Origin: Ceratobasidium sp. AG-K | Lineage: Eukaryota > Basidiomycota > Agaricomycetes > Cantharellales > Ceratobasidiaceae | DNA: 64,000 nucleotides | Direction of reading: 5' to 3' | Assembly (NCBI GenBank): GCA_037039685.1 | Contig: JAWNGF010000005.1 | Location: forward strand, 2,728,001-2,792,000 | Part shown: positions 42,210 through 54,809 of the stretch, piece after piece | How positions within the stretch are numbered: position 1 is the first letter of the stretch | Layout of the letters: every line of letters starts with the position of its first letter | Program-made: the position numbers and the translations under genes | The notes under the pieces: model-generated | The model's input: only the letters and a program-made list of their open reading frames with translations | Told to the model about the DNA's origin: nothing | The model's database searches: none

Positions 42210-43511
42210 TTACTCGAGGATGGCCATCGAGAAGTCGGAAAAGTAGGCTTTCTGGTTCTTGGGAGAGGCCCAGGTGATGTCATGGCCACCAAAGAAGCTT
42301 TGGACCATCATGCCGCGGAGGACAGATTTGTTGTCCGTGCGCAGCACAATGTTGTCCGCACTGTAAACTTCTTTGCCATCAACATAGATCACGACCTGAC
42401 CGTTGTTCTTGCCGGCATCGTTGAGGGTGACCTTCTGGGCGACAGTTTGCCAGGTGCCAGGAGTCCAGTCCCACTTGCCGCGGCCGAGCGACCAACCGTA
42501 ATCACCGTCGCAAGAGGTATTGCTGGCGGAGCAGACAGCCTTCTTGTTCTGGGCCTTGGCCGAGGGAGGGAGGTATGCGTATAGCTCGGCCTGACCGTTC
42601 TTGCGCCACATAAGACGGGTCGAGAAGCATCTGTCGTCACGACGTCCTCCAGAGCAGCCGCTGGCGACATCCTCGGAGATACCACCGTAGACACCGGGGA
42701 GCTTGCCGCCAATGTTGAACTGGAAACCCTCCTCGAACAAGACAGCGCAAGCGAATGTAAACACCTTGGCGTTGTTGATGGGCTGGTTGGCGGGGCCAGG
42801 CGCGTAGAAGGAAACACCACCGAGAGCCTTGGAGCGGTAGGCATACGAGTCCTTGGCGTAAGAGACTGAACACAAGGTCAGAATATGGGATGCTGCTTAA
42901 TTACAGTGACGTACTTTGCATCGCCTTCTTGCCCTGCATCTCAACAACGGGGTGGCTGAGGCGAGCAATGACCCTGGTAGCGCGGAGAGCCTCGTCACTC
43001 AGAGCAATCGCACCCTTGAAAGCCTAAATTTCAAATTGAATGAGCCGAAGAAAACAAGCGAGCGAAATGAACATACCGGGTTGGTAGACCACTTGGAACC
43101 GCTGGCAGTGCCGCCTGGGAAGATGGCAAGCAACTTGTCGTTGATGCTGATACCGCCAGTGCCTGCGGTAGGAGCCGGTGCCTCATCGGTCGAAGTCTCG
43201 GTCTCAGCTTCGGTCTCGGTGGGCTCCGCGGCGGAAGCAGTCTTGGTAGCCGACGAGGACTTGGTACCAGAGGCAGACTTGGTGGTGGGCTTAGCGGCGT
43301 TGCCAACGTAGACCGGCGAAGTAGCCGCTTCAGGCTCCTCGGTGGAGCTGGCCGCACAGCGCTTGACCATGGAGGGAGCGTGGTCGACCTTGCGCGGGCG
43401 AACGAATCGGTGGTGGCGAGGCATCACATGCGCATCGTGGGAAGCGGAAGGCAGAGCTGCAACAGCAGCAAGCGAGGAGAAACCCGCGAGGACAATAGTC
43501 TTGAAATGCAT
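42210..43511 (-). CDS. Secreted polysaccharide lyase, PL14-like
   Basis: Likely extracellular lyase of uronic-acid polysaccharides. Exons on the minus strand: 43511-43077, 43023-42915, and about 42875-42210. MHFKTIVLAGFSSLAAVAALPS is a typical signal peptide (first 20 residues hydrophobic, Ala-rich cleavage region). A Thr/Ser/Ala/Glu-rich linker (about 65-115) would be O-glycosylated. The catalytic-type domain shows SYAKDSYAYRS, GGKLPGVYGG, CFSTRLMWRKNGQAELYAYLP, GKWDWTPGTWQ, VVIYVDGKEVY, MMVQSFFGGHD and YFSDF, all landmarks of fungal PL14/alginate-lyase-like beta-sandwiches. Codon usage is strongly G+C biased compared with neighbours, suggesting high expression. Substrate cannot be told from sequence; glucuronan or alginate-like chains are guesses. 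Confidence 0.82.
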
Positions 43512-44412
43512 TCCGAAAACTAGACGAAAAAAGAAGGCGTTGGAGAGAAAGTCGAGTTCACTGCTGCCTGGAGCGTGAGTCTAATCTGGCGCCGTCGAGA
43601 CGGAAACGAGTCTGAGAGCAAGAGAAGAGGGAAAAGGCGGCGGGAAAGGGGGGAGACCTGCCGTACCGGGAGGCGGGAGCCCGCCTTTTATGCCAATGTC
43701 GCCTGGTCCGGGTTGCCATCCGGATCCAATTTTTGCGTCGATCCCCGCTTCTCCACAGTGCACATGCCGTACCCCATCAGCGCCCTCGTGCCACACATAC
43801 GATCCTGTCAGACACACTCGTTCTCTAATTTGTGTATCTATGGTTTTTAATTAACCTCTTTGCACACACTCGAGCTCGCAACCACCAGTAGCTCAAAGAC
43901 GTCATTCGCATCCGGAAAAACAAGGGACAAGAGGGTTTTTATTGGAGTCTTCCTCCGTCTTCTTTCCCTGAACCAGACGGCCCCGACTTCGACTTCGATT
44001 TTTCGTTGCGAAGTGGGTCTCCAGTAGCGGGCACTGAGAAATATCGGCGCTCGGCCCTAGCTACGGCGTATATGCAAGCGATGCATGGAATTACCTTCAT
44101 TTGCCTGCATCGCGAGTGAAACTGCCTGTCCTCTTTCAACCACCCTAGAAACCCAGAGAAGACTCCCGCCCACGCTTATCAGGTACAATAAAGGAACGCT
44201 GCTGACAATTGAGTCGCTCGAGCCGGCCATCCACGGCAGGGCCGCCTTCTCGCCTCGGCTTGGCCTTGTTCAGGGCAATTTGATACCGAATTTGAACAAG
44301 CCGTGCCGATCTCACGTGATTTGAGTACATGCACAGTAGGGTGGGTATAGATACGTATATACATAATCCCAGCATAGTCAAGCATATAAAGGGTATATAG
44401 CGCCGCGCGCCC
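43512..44412. other. Intergenic, lyase promoter
   Basis: 900 bp. The lyase promoter lies at its left; no TATA box stands out. No gene supported. Confidence 0.4.
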
Positions 44413-45313
44413 TCAGTAACGCCCCAAGTGGTACCGCTTTACGTGTCGGTCCATGTTTGATTTGGAGGAAAATATTTGTGAACAATGAGAGCATTGGTAT
44501 GCTGAAAAATTGGTCAATCGTTTAACGCCAGTTTTGTGATCTAATGTACTTACGCCGCTCTCCAGTATGTTTGTTCATATGATCCTTGAGGGCACCAGGA
44601 CGACGGGCCTTGTGACCACACGTTGGGCAAATGCAAGTGTGTGGTTGACGACCACGGGTAGAGCTTTCGGGAGTATACACTGCTCCTGACAGCCGAGGTG
44701 GCGGATATGAAGTAAATGGCGCCTGTCGAGGATAGTCACTACTACCACAGGCGCTCGGTAAAAACTGGTCGGACTGGATGCCGCTTGTGCGGTGGCCAGT
44801 CAGTGACGCCTGTGCCTCCCCAGTTGGGGGGTGGCTTTCTTCCTCCAGAAGCTGGAAGGGCTCGGGTATAGTGGCAGCGTGCACAGTAGACTGGTTGTGA
44901 CCCCAACCTGGTACATATGCGCCCACATTTCCGAGATATCGACGACCGTAAGGAGTATTTGACTCTGGGATAGGAACCAACCCATGGTATTGATTCACGC
45001 TCGGAAAAAGTGGCGTAAGGTTGAGATCCCAAGGGGTTGGTGGTTCTACAATATACATGTTAGCGTTGTTCCCGAGAGAGTACGAAGAGATCATTTGTCG
45101 CTCTGCCATTTGAGCGGCGTGAGCGGCGTCGTGGCCAACAAACTGTCTTCCGGGCGAAGAAGCGGGAAACAGTTGTTCTTCATAGTCAATGTCTGCGAAC
45201 GTGTGTGCTTGGGTATGGTATGGTGTTGACAATGTCGACGATGTATCGGGGGACGAGAATGCGGTTAGAGGGGTAAACTCGGGGTCTAGAAGTAAGGAGG
45301 GGTCGATTGTCAC
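44413..45313 (-). CDS. Two-finger C2H2 zinc-finger protein, copy 1
   Basis: Likely nuclear DNA-binding protein. Long exon from MTIDPSLLLDPEFTP (45313) carries a low-complexity Ser/Pro-rich N-terminal region and finger 1: CPTCGHKARRPGALKDHMNKH, followed by TGER. The donor at CGG C|GTAAGT and acceptor TTTCAG|CA give TGERPYQCSHCSQIF, the canonical TGERPY linker, and finger 2: CSHC...SSKSNMDRHVKRYH. The stop is at 44413. Two fingers in C-x2-C-x12-H-x3/4-H form. First of three tandem paralogs. A role in transcription is inferred from the fold. Confidence 0.82.
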
Positions 45314-47032
45314 TGACGACTCATGTCTGTCAATCTGGGTAACAATGAAAGATTGGTGCCCAAATTATGGGGTGGAGCTCGTGGAGAACTCGCCTGGGTC
45401 GCACCCGTGCGGGGACCACCTTGGGGGTGGCTTAAGACATCTTGCTGAACATGCGGCGGGCACGAGGCTGATCGGCGGCTTCGATCACAGTGAAAGCTAC
45501 CAGGTGGCATGTTTCGTCCTGACGGTCGCGGCATTGGCTGGTACGACGAGAGAAATAGGGTACGAGGTATTTATGCTTGATCAGAAGACATATAAGGGAG
45601 ATTGAAGGACCGTTTGTGCGTCGTCGTGGGCTCGGGGACAAAGATGTGTGCAGCACCGGGCAAGATTTTCAGACGCTGTCGTGCGGTCCAATGGGCTCGG
45701 GCTTATATATTCAGGCTTCAGTTTTTTGGGGCGTCTGGCCAGGCCCAGCTCGTCAGGTTAAGCAAATGAACAGCCATCTGACTTCCCCGCCCTGCCCAAA
45801 TCGCACCGAGACTAACACCTGTGGGCGAATTTTGTAGTGGGCCAAGCGGTGTTATAGACACTCCTATCATGTTTGAATAGCCGCGAAGAGCGTATTTCAC
45901 GCTCCCGCCGCAGGCAAAAGTCATACGCGCAAGCGGGTCTTTGGGACAGAGTACTTGCTCGCTGAGAGCTTCCTTTGGAGGAGCTGGCCTGACTCGATTC
46001 GGTATTACTGCGCTGCAAGTTCTACGGAATGCGAGACCGCAACTTTGTCTCTAGATTAGCTGGGAAAATAACTGCGCCTCACAAGCATGTTATGGAATCT
46101 AAGCCCAGGGATAGAATAAAATATCCGCACACTGGCACGTGATGAATTACGTGGACAGTCACCGACAACACATGACCCAGCAGGGTTCACATGCTTACAA
46201 CGCCTTGACGCTTACCCTGCCATTATACACGGGGGAGAGCTGGCCTGATATGAGAACACAGCATCTCACACTGCACAAACGGCCCCAGACGCTCGAAATG
46301 TGGGGTTAGAGTGCTTCGAGGTTCATTCTAGTCGCAGAGTGAGTTAGGTGCTGGGTGTGTATGACGTTTTGTCTGGCGCCTTACTGTGACGCCTGGGGTA
46401 ACGAGTTTAACCTGCCTTTCAATTTTCGGAAAAGAGGCTATTTTACCATCCTAAAGAGATGCTTACGCGCCACCCCCAACCTCCTAATAACCAGGGTTAG
46501 GTAATGAATACGTTTGGCTTCGTAGAATACGTATGAATAGTTCATACAAACTAGTATAGACTGGGAAGATTGCATCAGTGCATACTTCTACTGAGGCGAG
46601 CTTGGTATTACAGTGTAGTGGCTGCATCAGCACAATTCCAATAGGTCACTAGCGTTCCAGAGTGCTCCATACAGTAATGTTTTCAGATCTGTTATGGAGC
46701 ACTAGGAGCCAATCAGATTTTGCTTACATGGGGTCATGCCAAGGCTGTTTTCGATATTTGGAATGGACAAACATAAGCTCATGGGCATCAACAAACTGGA
46801 CCGAGATAGTTGTGAAATCAGGCGGTAGGCAAGACTATGGTAAGAAAACTAGCAAAGTCATTAAGGCTATTTATTAGTGTAAATATTCGGCGATTTATAC
46901 CGGTTCGCATGGGAACCGAATAAAATGTCTGGAGAGTACAGAGAAGGGTATAGAAAGCGGACAACGACTGGAGGCGTGAGAATCGTCTAGACATAAAGGC
47001 AAAAAGCCGGGATATATGTACGGTCTCTCCTG
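45314..47032. other. Intergenic between zinc-finger copies 1 and 2
   Basis: 1.7 kb. Several short open frames, none recognisable. Promoter of copy 1 expected at left. Confidence 0.4.
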
Positions 47033-47719
47033 CTACTGCCGATGATATTTGCCGATGTGGCGTTGCATATTGGATTTGGTTGAAAATCGTTGGCCGCAAT
47101 GATTGGGACAGGTATATGCTTGGGATGACTGTTCAACTACCACAAGAGTAAGATGTAATAATAATAGACTCACGCCGTTCCCCTGTATGACTATTGATAT
47201 GATCTCCCAATACGCCAGGGCGGCGGACAACTTTACCACACATAGCGCACACACGATCGTTGGTTTGGCTTCCGTTAACGCTCGGTGGTTCTGGGGATCG
47301 GAGAGGTGATAAACCCTGTTCTTGATGAGGCGGCAGCGCTTGCTCAGGGACAGGTAGCACACGCTGAAGTTGGGCGACAGGAGCAGTCAGCAAATTCGAG
47401 TTAGAGCTCGGCGCATACATGTTGGTGACGTCTGGATTAAACCCGTCCATAGCCAACAAGTCGCTCAAAGGCAATCCGGGCATGAGGCTATTTCCTGTAG
47501 TGAGTAAATTAAGCCATGTCTTAACTCCGAATAGAACACATCGTAATTACCTTCGCTGAGATACTGATTCTGCCGTTGAGGCGTGTCGGCTTGGGGGGTG
47601 TTATAATTGTGATTATCTTGATTTTGCCTAGGGTGGGACATAGCTCGCGAAAGGGTATTGGGTGAGATTAAGGATACTGCCTGGTAGCTATGCAAAGACG
47701 AACGCAATGACTGTTTCAA
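47033..47719 (-). CDS. Two-finger C2H2 zinc-finger protein, copy 2
   Basis: Minus strand, three exons. Exon 1 (47719 down to about 47,550) is Gln/Asn-rich; a later in-frame start (MSHPRQNQ, 47641) is possible. Exon 2 begins near LMPGLPLSDLL and carries finger 1: CAMCGKVVRRPGVLGDHINSH then TGER. Finger 2 follows after an intron: CPNHCGQRF and KSNMQRHIGKYH, ending at the TAG at 47033. Finger 2 has CPNHC, so its Cys spacing is x3 instead of x2, unlike the other copies. The segment PGLPLSDLL recurs in copy 3. Confidence 0.75.
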
Positions 47720-48700
47720 TGGTAGTATTCAGGAGGCAAGACACAAGATGTAGGACTGAGTGAGTGGGCATTCAAATACCAAGGCTGCTACAGGATTTTG
47801 CGTCATTTTCGAACTTCTAGGGGTTCTTGATCCTTGTTTGCTCGGAGCGATGGGACATTTTATTCGGCGGAAACATTCACAATCAGCGTTACAGATCCTG
47901 AGACCACAGCATGTATTCCTGGAGTGACTCTGTAACTCCTCTAGCTGTGTGGTGTGGTTGACTTTACAAACAAGCAGAGAAGCAGTTTAAGGTCAAGCAA
48001 CGAGGCCGGCACCTACCTCTGCATATAGTCCGTGACGGGGCAGTCGCGTATGGCAGAGTAGATGCCTTGGCCGCTGGGAAGCGTTCAGCGAAGGACTAGC
48101 GCTGCTGAAAATCTACCTTATTATTCCACGTAGAACTTGTGTGTTAGTTGCAGTGTGTATAAAAACTCTGACTGTTCAAGCGCTTCACCACCTTACTCCG
48201 ATTTCTAATACTTCAGTTGGGCCCAGCTCCCTGGATGCTCCATCGTGACTGCGATGCCGTAGGTTTTTCAAAATTTCAGACAAGGCGGTTCGTGACCACG
48301 GAATATCCATCTTTATTATTATTGCCAAATATGTCATTATAATTGTGTAGTATTAGTACCTTACGATGTTAACGTAGCGGAATCCACCTTCTTGATCCAA
48401 CTCTTCAATGGAAGAAAGTAAGTCGAACGCTCTGGAAATCTCCACTAACAAGCATCATTGAATTCAAGTGCCGGCGAATCGACCTGCTATTCGATGTATC
48501 TTACATGCTCAGAGGAGCGCTAGTATCTGGTTTGAGCAGTAGCACGGATAGCTGTGGGAGCGGAGCTAATCACAATTTACATTGTCGCACGCACGTTGAT
48601 CGTGTGTGGCGCGAATAGCATACACATTTACTAAGTAGTAAAAACACCTACGTGTCGATTGGAACGGAGCCCCAGAGTACTTACGCCTGTATGCCTACTC
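47720..48700. other. Intergenic between zinc-finger copies 2 and 3
   Basis: About 1 kb, no gene supported. Confidence 0.4.
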
Positions 48701-50104
48701 CTACTCCTGCCCCCGGTGAAACTTCCCGATGTGTCGGCGCATGTTTGACTTCGTCGTAAACGTCTGTTGGCATATAGAACATGCATGTGCTAGAGTATGA
48801 TTAATATGCCACAGAACTTCCATTGGCTATATATCAGAACACTCACGATGCTCTCCAGTGTGACTATTACGATGGTCGCCTAACACACCCGGTCGCCGAA
48901 CGATGATACCACAAATGTCGCATTCGGCAGGACGCCTACTTCGAGCGGGGTTCCCACTTTGGTTCGGCACTTCCGACCATGCAAGTTCCATTGGTGGGTG
49001 GTTGGATGGCACACGACGTGCAGGAGGGTCAGTCCGGTGAGTGTGAAGATTGGAGTTAGCCGAGGAAGACAATTCGAGGGAGGGTGGATTGATTGGCCGC
49101 GTGCGCGGAGTGTCCAAAGGAATTGAATGCCCACTTGCGAATTGAGACTGGAAGAATAAGGGCGAGCGATTTTGGCCGGCTGCAACTCTGTGCAACATCT
49201 GAATTGAATGCGGATGTAAGACTGTACCAGTGCTCGGAGCTATAGGTATATTGGATGGTCTGCAGTTTCTAGTTGGTACATGGAAGTTCATGTGTCTTGG
49301 ACTGCTCTGGCTTAATAAATCGCTTAAAGGCAAGCCAGGGGTTAGATCGAGAGCCGGATTGATATTTGCTAATTCTCTTGGCTCTAAAGCTATTATACTA
49401 GCATTGCCAGTCATATGATAATAGCCTATTGGTTTGTCGGGGGGATTAGGCACTTGATGGGCAATGTAGCTATAGCTCTCTCCACAACGCGCAATATTTG
49501 GTGGAAGTATATTTTCATGAGTACCCCAGGTTCCTACGGGTGGATGGCTAGATCTTGAGGACGAGGCTGCTGGAGGAGCTGAGGATAAAGGCAGTCTTGC
49601 ATGGGTTGAAGGTGGAAAGTCGTCAATGCCCTTTGCCTGGGCCGTACTTCTGCGTAGTGGCCGTCCGGGTATGGGCGATTTAGGAAGGTATATTAGAAAT
49701 ATAGTCACTTGGCATAGTTTTCGAATAGTAAATTCGACTGCGTAAAAGACGAGAGGAAAGAATGAAAAGATTTCAATTATCGAAACAAGTTGGTTCCCCT
49801 TGAGCTGCCAGTTAGAATTCACTCCCATACTACGTGAATGAGGTTAGAGGGAAATTACCTGGGTTGAGTTACCATAATCGGCCTTCTCCAGAGCGTCTAA
49901 ATCCACCGATTGTAGTCTCTCCGGGCATGTGTTTGCTCGGCGATTGTAGCTTCGATGAGGGAGATCACCTGGTTCTGAACGTGAAACAGGCAGTGAGTGG
50001 GAACGAGGCCGAGACACAAACGTGCCACTGAGCTTCGTAGTCGAAAAAGTAGAGGAGAAAGAAAATGAAGCGATAGTATAGTTAGGACGAGTCGCAAGCT
50101 GCAT
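48701..50104 (-). CDS. Two-finger C2H2 zinc-finger protein, copy 3
   Basis: Largest of the three. Main exon contains LDLTPGLPLSDLL, long Ser/Pro-rich stretches and finger 1: CDICGIIVRRPGVLGDHRNSH then TGEH. After an intron (donor C|GTGAGT, acceptor CTCTAG|CA) finger 2 reads CSICQQTF and KSNMRRHIGKFH, ending at the TAG at 48701. The N-terminus is uncertain. The main frame opens at 49828, but MQLATRPNY at 50104 probably starts an upstream exon (ending at NSTQ, GTAATT), and the hydrophobic stretch at 49,690-49,790 would then be intronic. The finger 1 core (VRRPGVLGDH.NSHTGE) is nearly identical to copy 2. Confidence 0.7.
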
Positions 50105-52332
50105 TTGGTATTGTCTAAGAAGGGTCCCCGTTAAACCTCCGTGTCGTTGGATGTGAGTTTGTTGAGGTACCCTGTGAAGTTGCGTCTTGGGATCTTATAG
50201 CTGTACGTGCATTTCGCTTCTGGAACCGAAGCTCAAATTCTCTCTGTCGTCCTTGCTTGGGCTACTCTGTGGTTGCAGTGAATATTGACAACCGCTGGCA
50301 GTGAACATTTGTCGGGCCACCGCTATCGCGCAGAGAAAGCTGTGATTTCTATGCCTCGTTATTCACTTATCTACAGGCTATATGCGATTACCCCACAAAC
50401 CCCAACGGTCTCGTAAGTCGATCACCCCTCTGCCAAAGGCATCCACTAAGGAATACTGCTCATCGTTCTGGAAGCTGTAAGTGCACTGCATATGTGCACT
50501 AGTCCCTTTCTACGCCCTCAAATGAGATCATCTACGGTCTGAGGCATGTCCAGCACGCGAAATGTTGACATGTGTGGACATCGTGCACGTATTACGATTG
50601 CTTATGTAATGTGTGCGATCAACTTGCATTGCACCCGGCCGGTCCGCGATTCAGCGGAGAGTCAAATGCATGGTGATCCAACACCGCCTCTCTGGTTGCT
50701 TCGGTTAAATGGGATTCCTATTATTGAAGTGAGCTTAGACGTGCAGATAAGATCAACTAATATTTCAGATGAGCGATATATAGCGATGCAACGAGCAATC
50801 CAAGCACCAGCATGATGGCAGAAAATCGGGAAATTCTACTTACACCGTGACTTTATGAGAGTTCAAATATTGTTTACCATTCTTATCTCGAAGGATATGC
50901 GTGGGTTGGGCGCCGGGATGAGCAAGATGGCTGGGTTTGAGCGCTAAGCGTTCGGCCCCTTCATCGCCGATTTCGTATCAGCAAGTTGGCCCGGGCATCT
51001 CTGGATTCTTGATATCCTGGCATAGCGAATACCGATTAATACACGGTAACCAGTGTTTAACACACGAAATTCATTCCCCGTCCTCCGCCAGAAAGTAGAA
51101 AACTTAGCCTTCCTCGAGCATGGAAACAAACCTCTTTGTTGAATTTCAATACGTATGTTAGTTAACCTTACCCAATCGTGCGCATTCCTAAGTCTACCCA
51201 TTCTCCGATACCTTGCACAATGTGATGACACGCATTTAGTACATTCTGCTTAGACTCTAACTCAAGTTTGTATGACCTGCCAGTGCCTTAGGATCCTCAT
51301 GGGTACACATTTATGCGGAAAACGATAGATTTCAGCACAAGTTGTACTGACCGTCGGACAGCGCTCGAGTACTCACACACTCTAGTTACCCGGCCAGTGA
51401 CCATTGGGACGGCGTGTCGCCCCCCTGTAAAGCGCGGCATTTCAGGGAGATAGGTCATAACACATGCCTTAGCCATCTCCTAAGGCCCGTGGACCGAGCG
51501 AGCTGACCTCAATTGCTTGGCTACGGAACATCGATCTACCAGCTTTCCGGTTGAGAGGTATCCCACCGTGCAGGATCTGCAGTTGCACTGGAATCACAGT
51601 CTATTATGGAATGCCAAGTCACTCTGGAAGGCTGGAAGGCTTCAATCGAAATCTCACATATGGCGGTGAATGCAACTAACCAACTGGTTAACCGTGATGG
51701 GCGGCGGTTCACTCTCCCAATCGATTGAGAAGATCGCAAGACTTGGCAAAGATTCTGGAACGGATGAGCATGTGCGTGAAAAGCTCCTTGTGTAGATGAG
51801 CCCGAAAAGAACGACGGTTATTCTCTGAGGCGTGCCAACCATGCGAGTTAAGTGTGCTCAGGTGCAGGTATTAACCAATAATTGGAAATAGTAGAGGCTG
51901 TCATGTGGATTACGTAACACCCTGGTGTGTCCAAGGCCTGATGCAACACGTCAGAGGTCAACGACTGTTGCACATGTGCGCGAACACACGACTCGCGGAA
52001 GTAGGACGGCAATCAGCGCAGAACTGCAGGTGTTTGAACATTTTGTTTTAATTTCGAGATAACAAGGATATACAAAATACGGTAATAAGTTATGTTGGTA
52101 CAACAGACGAACAAAGCAAGCCAATGTTACAAAAATTTAAGGAAAGTGTCGGTTATCTGACTGGGTCTGAATAGCTGAGTTTTGTTGCATTCCTCTCTTT
52201 TGCCCATGTTGGGCAACAAGCAGGATAGACAAAGCGCAAATGGGAGACCGAGCTGACGCTTGGTCTGGCTGGTCGCCCTTGAGCGCAGGTGGGATCGTCA
52301 AGCCAGTCCTCGAGGAGACGTGGATGGGTAGC
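50105..52332. other. Intergenic, 2.2 kb
   Basis: No gene supported. The open frames here are short, unspliced and unrecognisable. Confidence 0.4.
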
Positions 52333-52761
52333 CTAGTTCAAGGTCGGCTTTTCATGCCTAAAATTCCTCAGAGTCAGGACGTAGACCAAGGAGAGCGCCA
52401 GCAAATAAACTTACGGGAAGGCATTCGCAACTGACATCACGTTCTGTCTCTCTTCATCTTCCACTGCAACCATGCTCTCCTCATCTTGTGCAATGACAGC
52501 ACCTGCCCGACGCCATCCGATCACGAAGCAGATCGCGAAGAAGATAAAGGCGAATACGATGGCGAAGATGGCAGCGTTAGAGGTGGTGAGGGTGCAATGA
52601 TGCATCAGCGATTCCAGTTGGTTAGCCCAGCTGGCAGTGTTGAGGTTAGAGAGGCGGAGGGTGAAAGGAGCCGATTCAATGTTAAGCGGCTAAAGGCAGT
52701 CACTCAGTTATATGGCCTGTGACGATCATAATCGAGAGGTACTCACCGAGTAAGGTGCCAT
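52333..52761 (-). CDS. Small single-pass membrane protein, unknown
   Basis: Minus strand, three exons. Exon 1 is MAPYS (52761 down), then a 54-nt intron. Exon 2 reads LNIESAPFTLRLSNLN ... MHHCTLTTSNAAIFAIVFAFIFFAICFVIG as one long hydrophobic helix followed by WRRAGAVIAQDEESMV. The last exon gives HEKPTLN and the TAG at 52333. About 105 residues: short N-terminal domain, one transmembrane helix, acidic C-terminal tail. Resembles small basidiomycete tail or single-pass proteins; no named family recognised. Confidence 0.6.
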
Positions 52762-53534
52762 TTCAGAGACGATTTGAGGTAATTGAGAGTACGGAGAGGT
52801 TTACAAGTGCGAGGGGCGCAGCGAGCTGGTTAGTAGACACCGCGACGCACCCATCTTATGACTGCTAGGGACAATGTGACGAGTGGACGTAGGTCCATAG
52901 CAGCCAGTTGTTCGCAAACTCCAGGCCTAACCATTCATGGAAATGGAATCATAGGGTGATTGGCCCAATCGCCTCCATTTGTTTGGCACACAATGCGCTC
53001 TCGATGAGACCGTGACAAGACAATAGCACAGCGAATGATGGTCCGATCGGTGGTTGATCAACACGTCGGCGATCGCCTTAGGTCCGAAATGATTACACAT
53101 CAAGTGCCGACGATTGCATCGGACTTGTTATTGTTTGAGATGTTTGGGACGCGGAAGTGCCCAAACAGGATTGTGAGTAGATTGATCACTCATCAAGCAT
53201 GGCATGGTGATAAACAAGTCTCGACAAACGCTGGGATGTCAACAATATTCCATCTCGTCGGGGCACTTGCAAGTTGCACGATTTGGGCTCCGCACGCGAG
53301 CCGTAGTCATTCTTCGTCAGAGAGCGCGAAAACAATATGTCCGCCCATGGGTCCGGGTAGACCGTCTGAGCAATTAGGCATTTGGATGACAACAGGGTGA
53401 TTGAATGAGGCATCGTGCAGTACAGCTCCTAATAGATACAGAAATCACTGACAAATATTCCTGCTCCTAGTGGTTGATTGCACTTGGCCTCCCATACACT
53501 AATACATTCAAATCAGGGAACCCCTGTATTGATA
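52762..53534. other. Intergenic
   Basis: 773 bp, no gene supported. Confidence 0.4.
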
Positions 53535-54358
53535 CTATGGTTCATGTAGTTTATCCCGAATCTCCAGCATCTTTTGAAAGCACCTCGACCACTCGATACC
53601 TTCATAATACCCGAATCGAGGAATCTCTTGGTACCCGTATTTTGTATAAAACCTACTCGCCCACGTTAGCAATTCATTGCGAGTTCAGGGCTAATTATAC
53701 CTGATAGCATCAGGCTGCAACACGGCTGTCTCGAGTTTTAACCCCTTCGCCCCGGCCCGACGAGCATACTCCTCGAGCGATTTAAGGACCGCTAGCGACG
53801 CTCCTGTTCCACGAGCCGAGGGAACCGCATACATGCGCTTTATCTTTTACGAGAGGTCAGTCTGAGTGCCCAAGGGTATAATCACCAGAATAAACATTAC
53901 TGAGCGTCGTGTAACTAAGAACATGAGGGAGAGGATAAAGGTGTGGCCAATAAATTCTGGGTTGAACTTGCCTCCATGTACCCATCGCCCAAGTCCCGCA
54001 CTGCCCCGCAAGCTACTGCCTCGGGGTTGTCGGCCATATTCTGAGGGTAAGCGACCAGAAAGAGTGCAATATTGGACACTGAAGGAGGGATGCCAGGTGG
54101 GCTGTCTATACACCAGAGCATCTTAATACGAAGTCGCGGAAATCTGGATTAAACCCTACCTGTATTCCCAAACCGAGCATTTATTTCTGCCACTTGCGCC
54201 TCGCGGAGAGCTTCGCCGGTTGGATGCTCCCAAGGAAGCTCGACAATGCGGAAAACCCTCGCTTGCTCAGCTGCGTCATTGAGTGTTCTGCTCATCTTTA
54301 TGACAAGAGGAAATATATTTTCTTCAACGCTGGGTGTTGTTAGGGTGGTAGCGTGCAT
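53535..54358 (-). CDS. GNAT N-acetyltransferase, likely frameshifted
   Basis: Acetyl-CoA-dependent N-acetyltransferase fold. Exon 1 from MHATTLTT (54358) includes LNDAAEQARVFRIVELPWEHPTGEALREAQVAEINARFG. Exon 2 gives SPPGIPPSVSNIALFLVAY and AVACGAVRDLGDGYME (typical VACG...E strand), then a 128-nt intron with GC donor (53844-53971). Exon 3 gives IKRMYAVPSARGTGASLAVLKSLEEYA (acetyl-CoA motif A, R-x2-G-x-G form) and ETAVLQPDAI. The last exon gives FYTKYGYQEIPRFGYY and ends at 53535. Around 54,106, between ALVY and DSPPG, the frame must move by one base to join the two parts. That suggests one indel, by error or decay. Confidence 0.72.
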
Positions 54359-54809
54359 TCGTGGCTGGCTGTAAATCAGAATCAAAGGAAGCGAAAGTCA
54401 GCACATGAGGTTCTCAGGGTGTACAGGCTACCCTGGTGATCGGCGATTTGGCCTTGCATACCTTGGTCACGGTTTTTCAAGTACTAGGTGCAGTGGTTAG
54501 TATAGACACGAGCACCAGCAGTCCTGGATGATTGAGATGCAAAATTAGAAGACTCTAAGGTTGTCACGCACGTGGACCGGCGCAAGATAGCATGGCCATC
54601 GCTGGAGCTAAGCATCTTGATTGTAGAGCTTGCCTTGAGCTGTCGCATTAGCTTTTACTATAAGAGAGCATTCGTGATTTCTGGCTTCAACTACTCGGGT
54701 AAGGTATCGCATCAAAGTAATGTGCGGATATTTGTCTAGTCGCGTGACAGCAAAGGCGCGAAATCACAGCCCGGTACGGACGAACGTCATGGTAAGCAAT
54801 AATCGGCAT
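54359..54809. other. Intergenic
   Basis: 451 bp between the GNAT gene and the first kinase gene; no gene supported. Confidence 0.4.
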
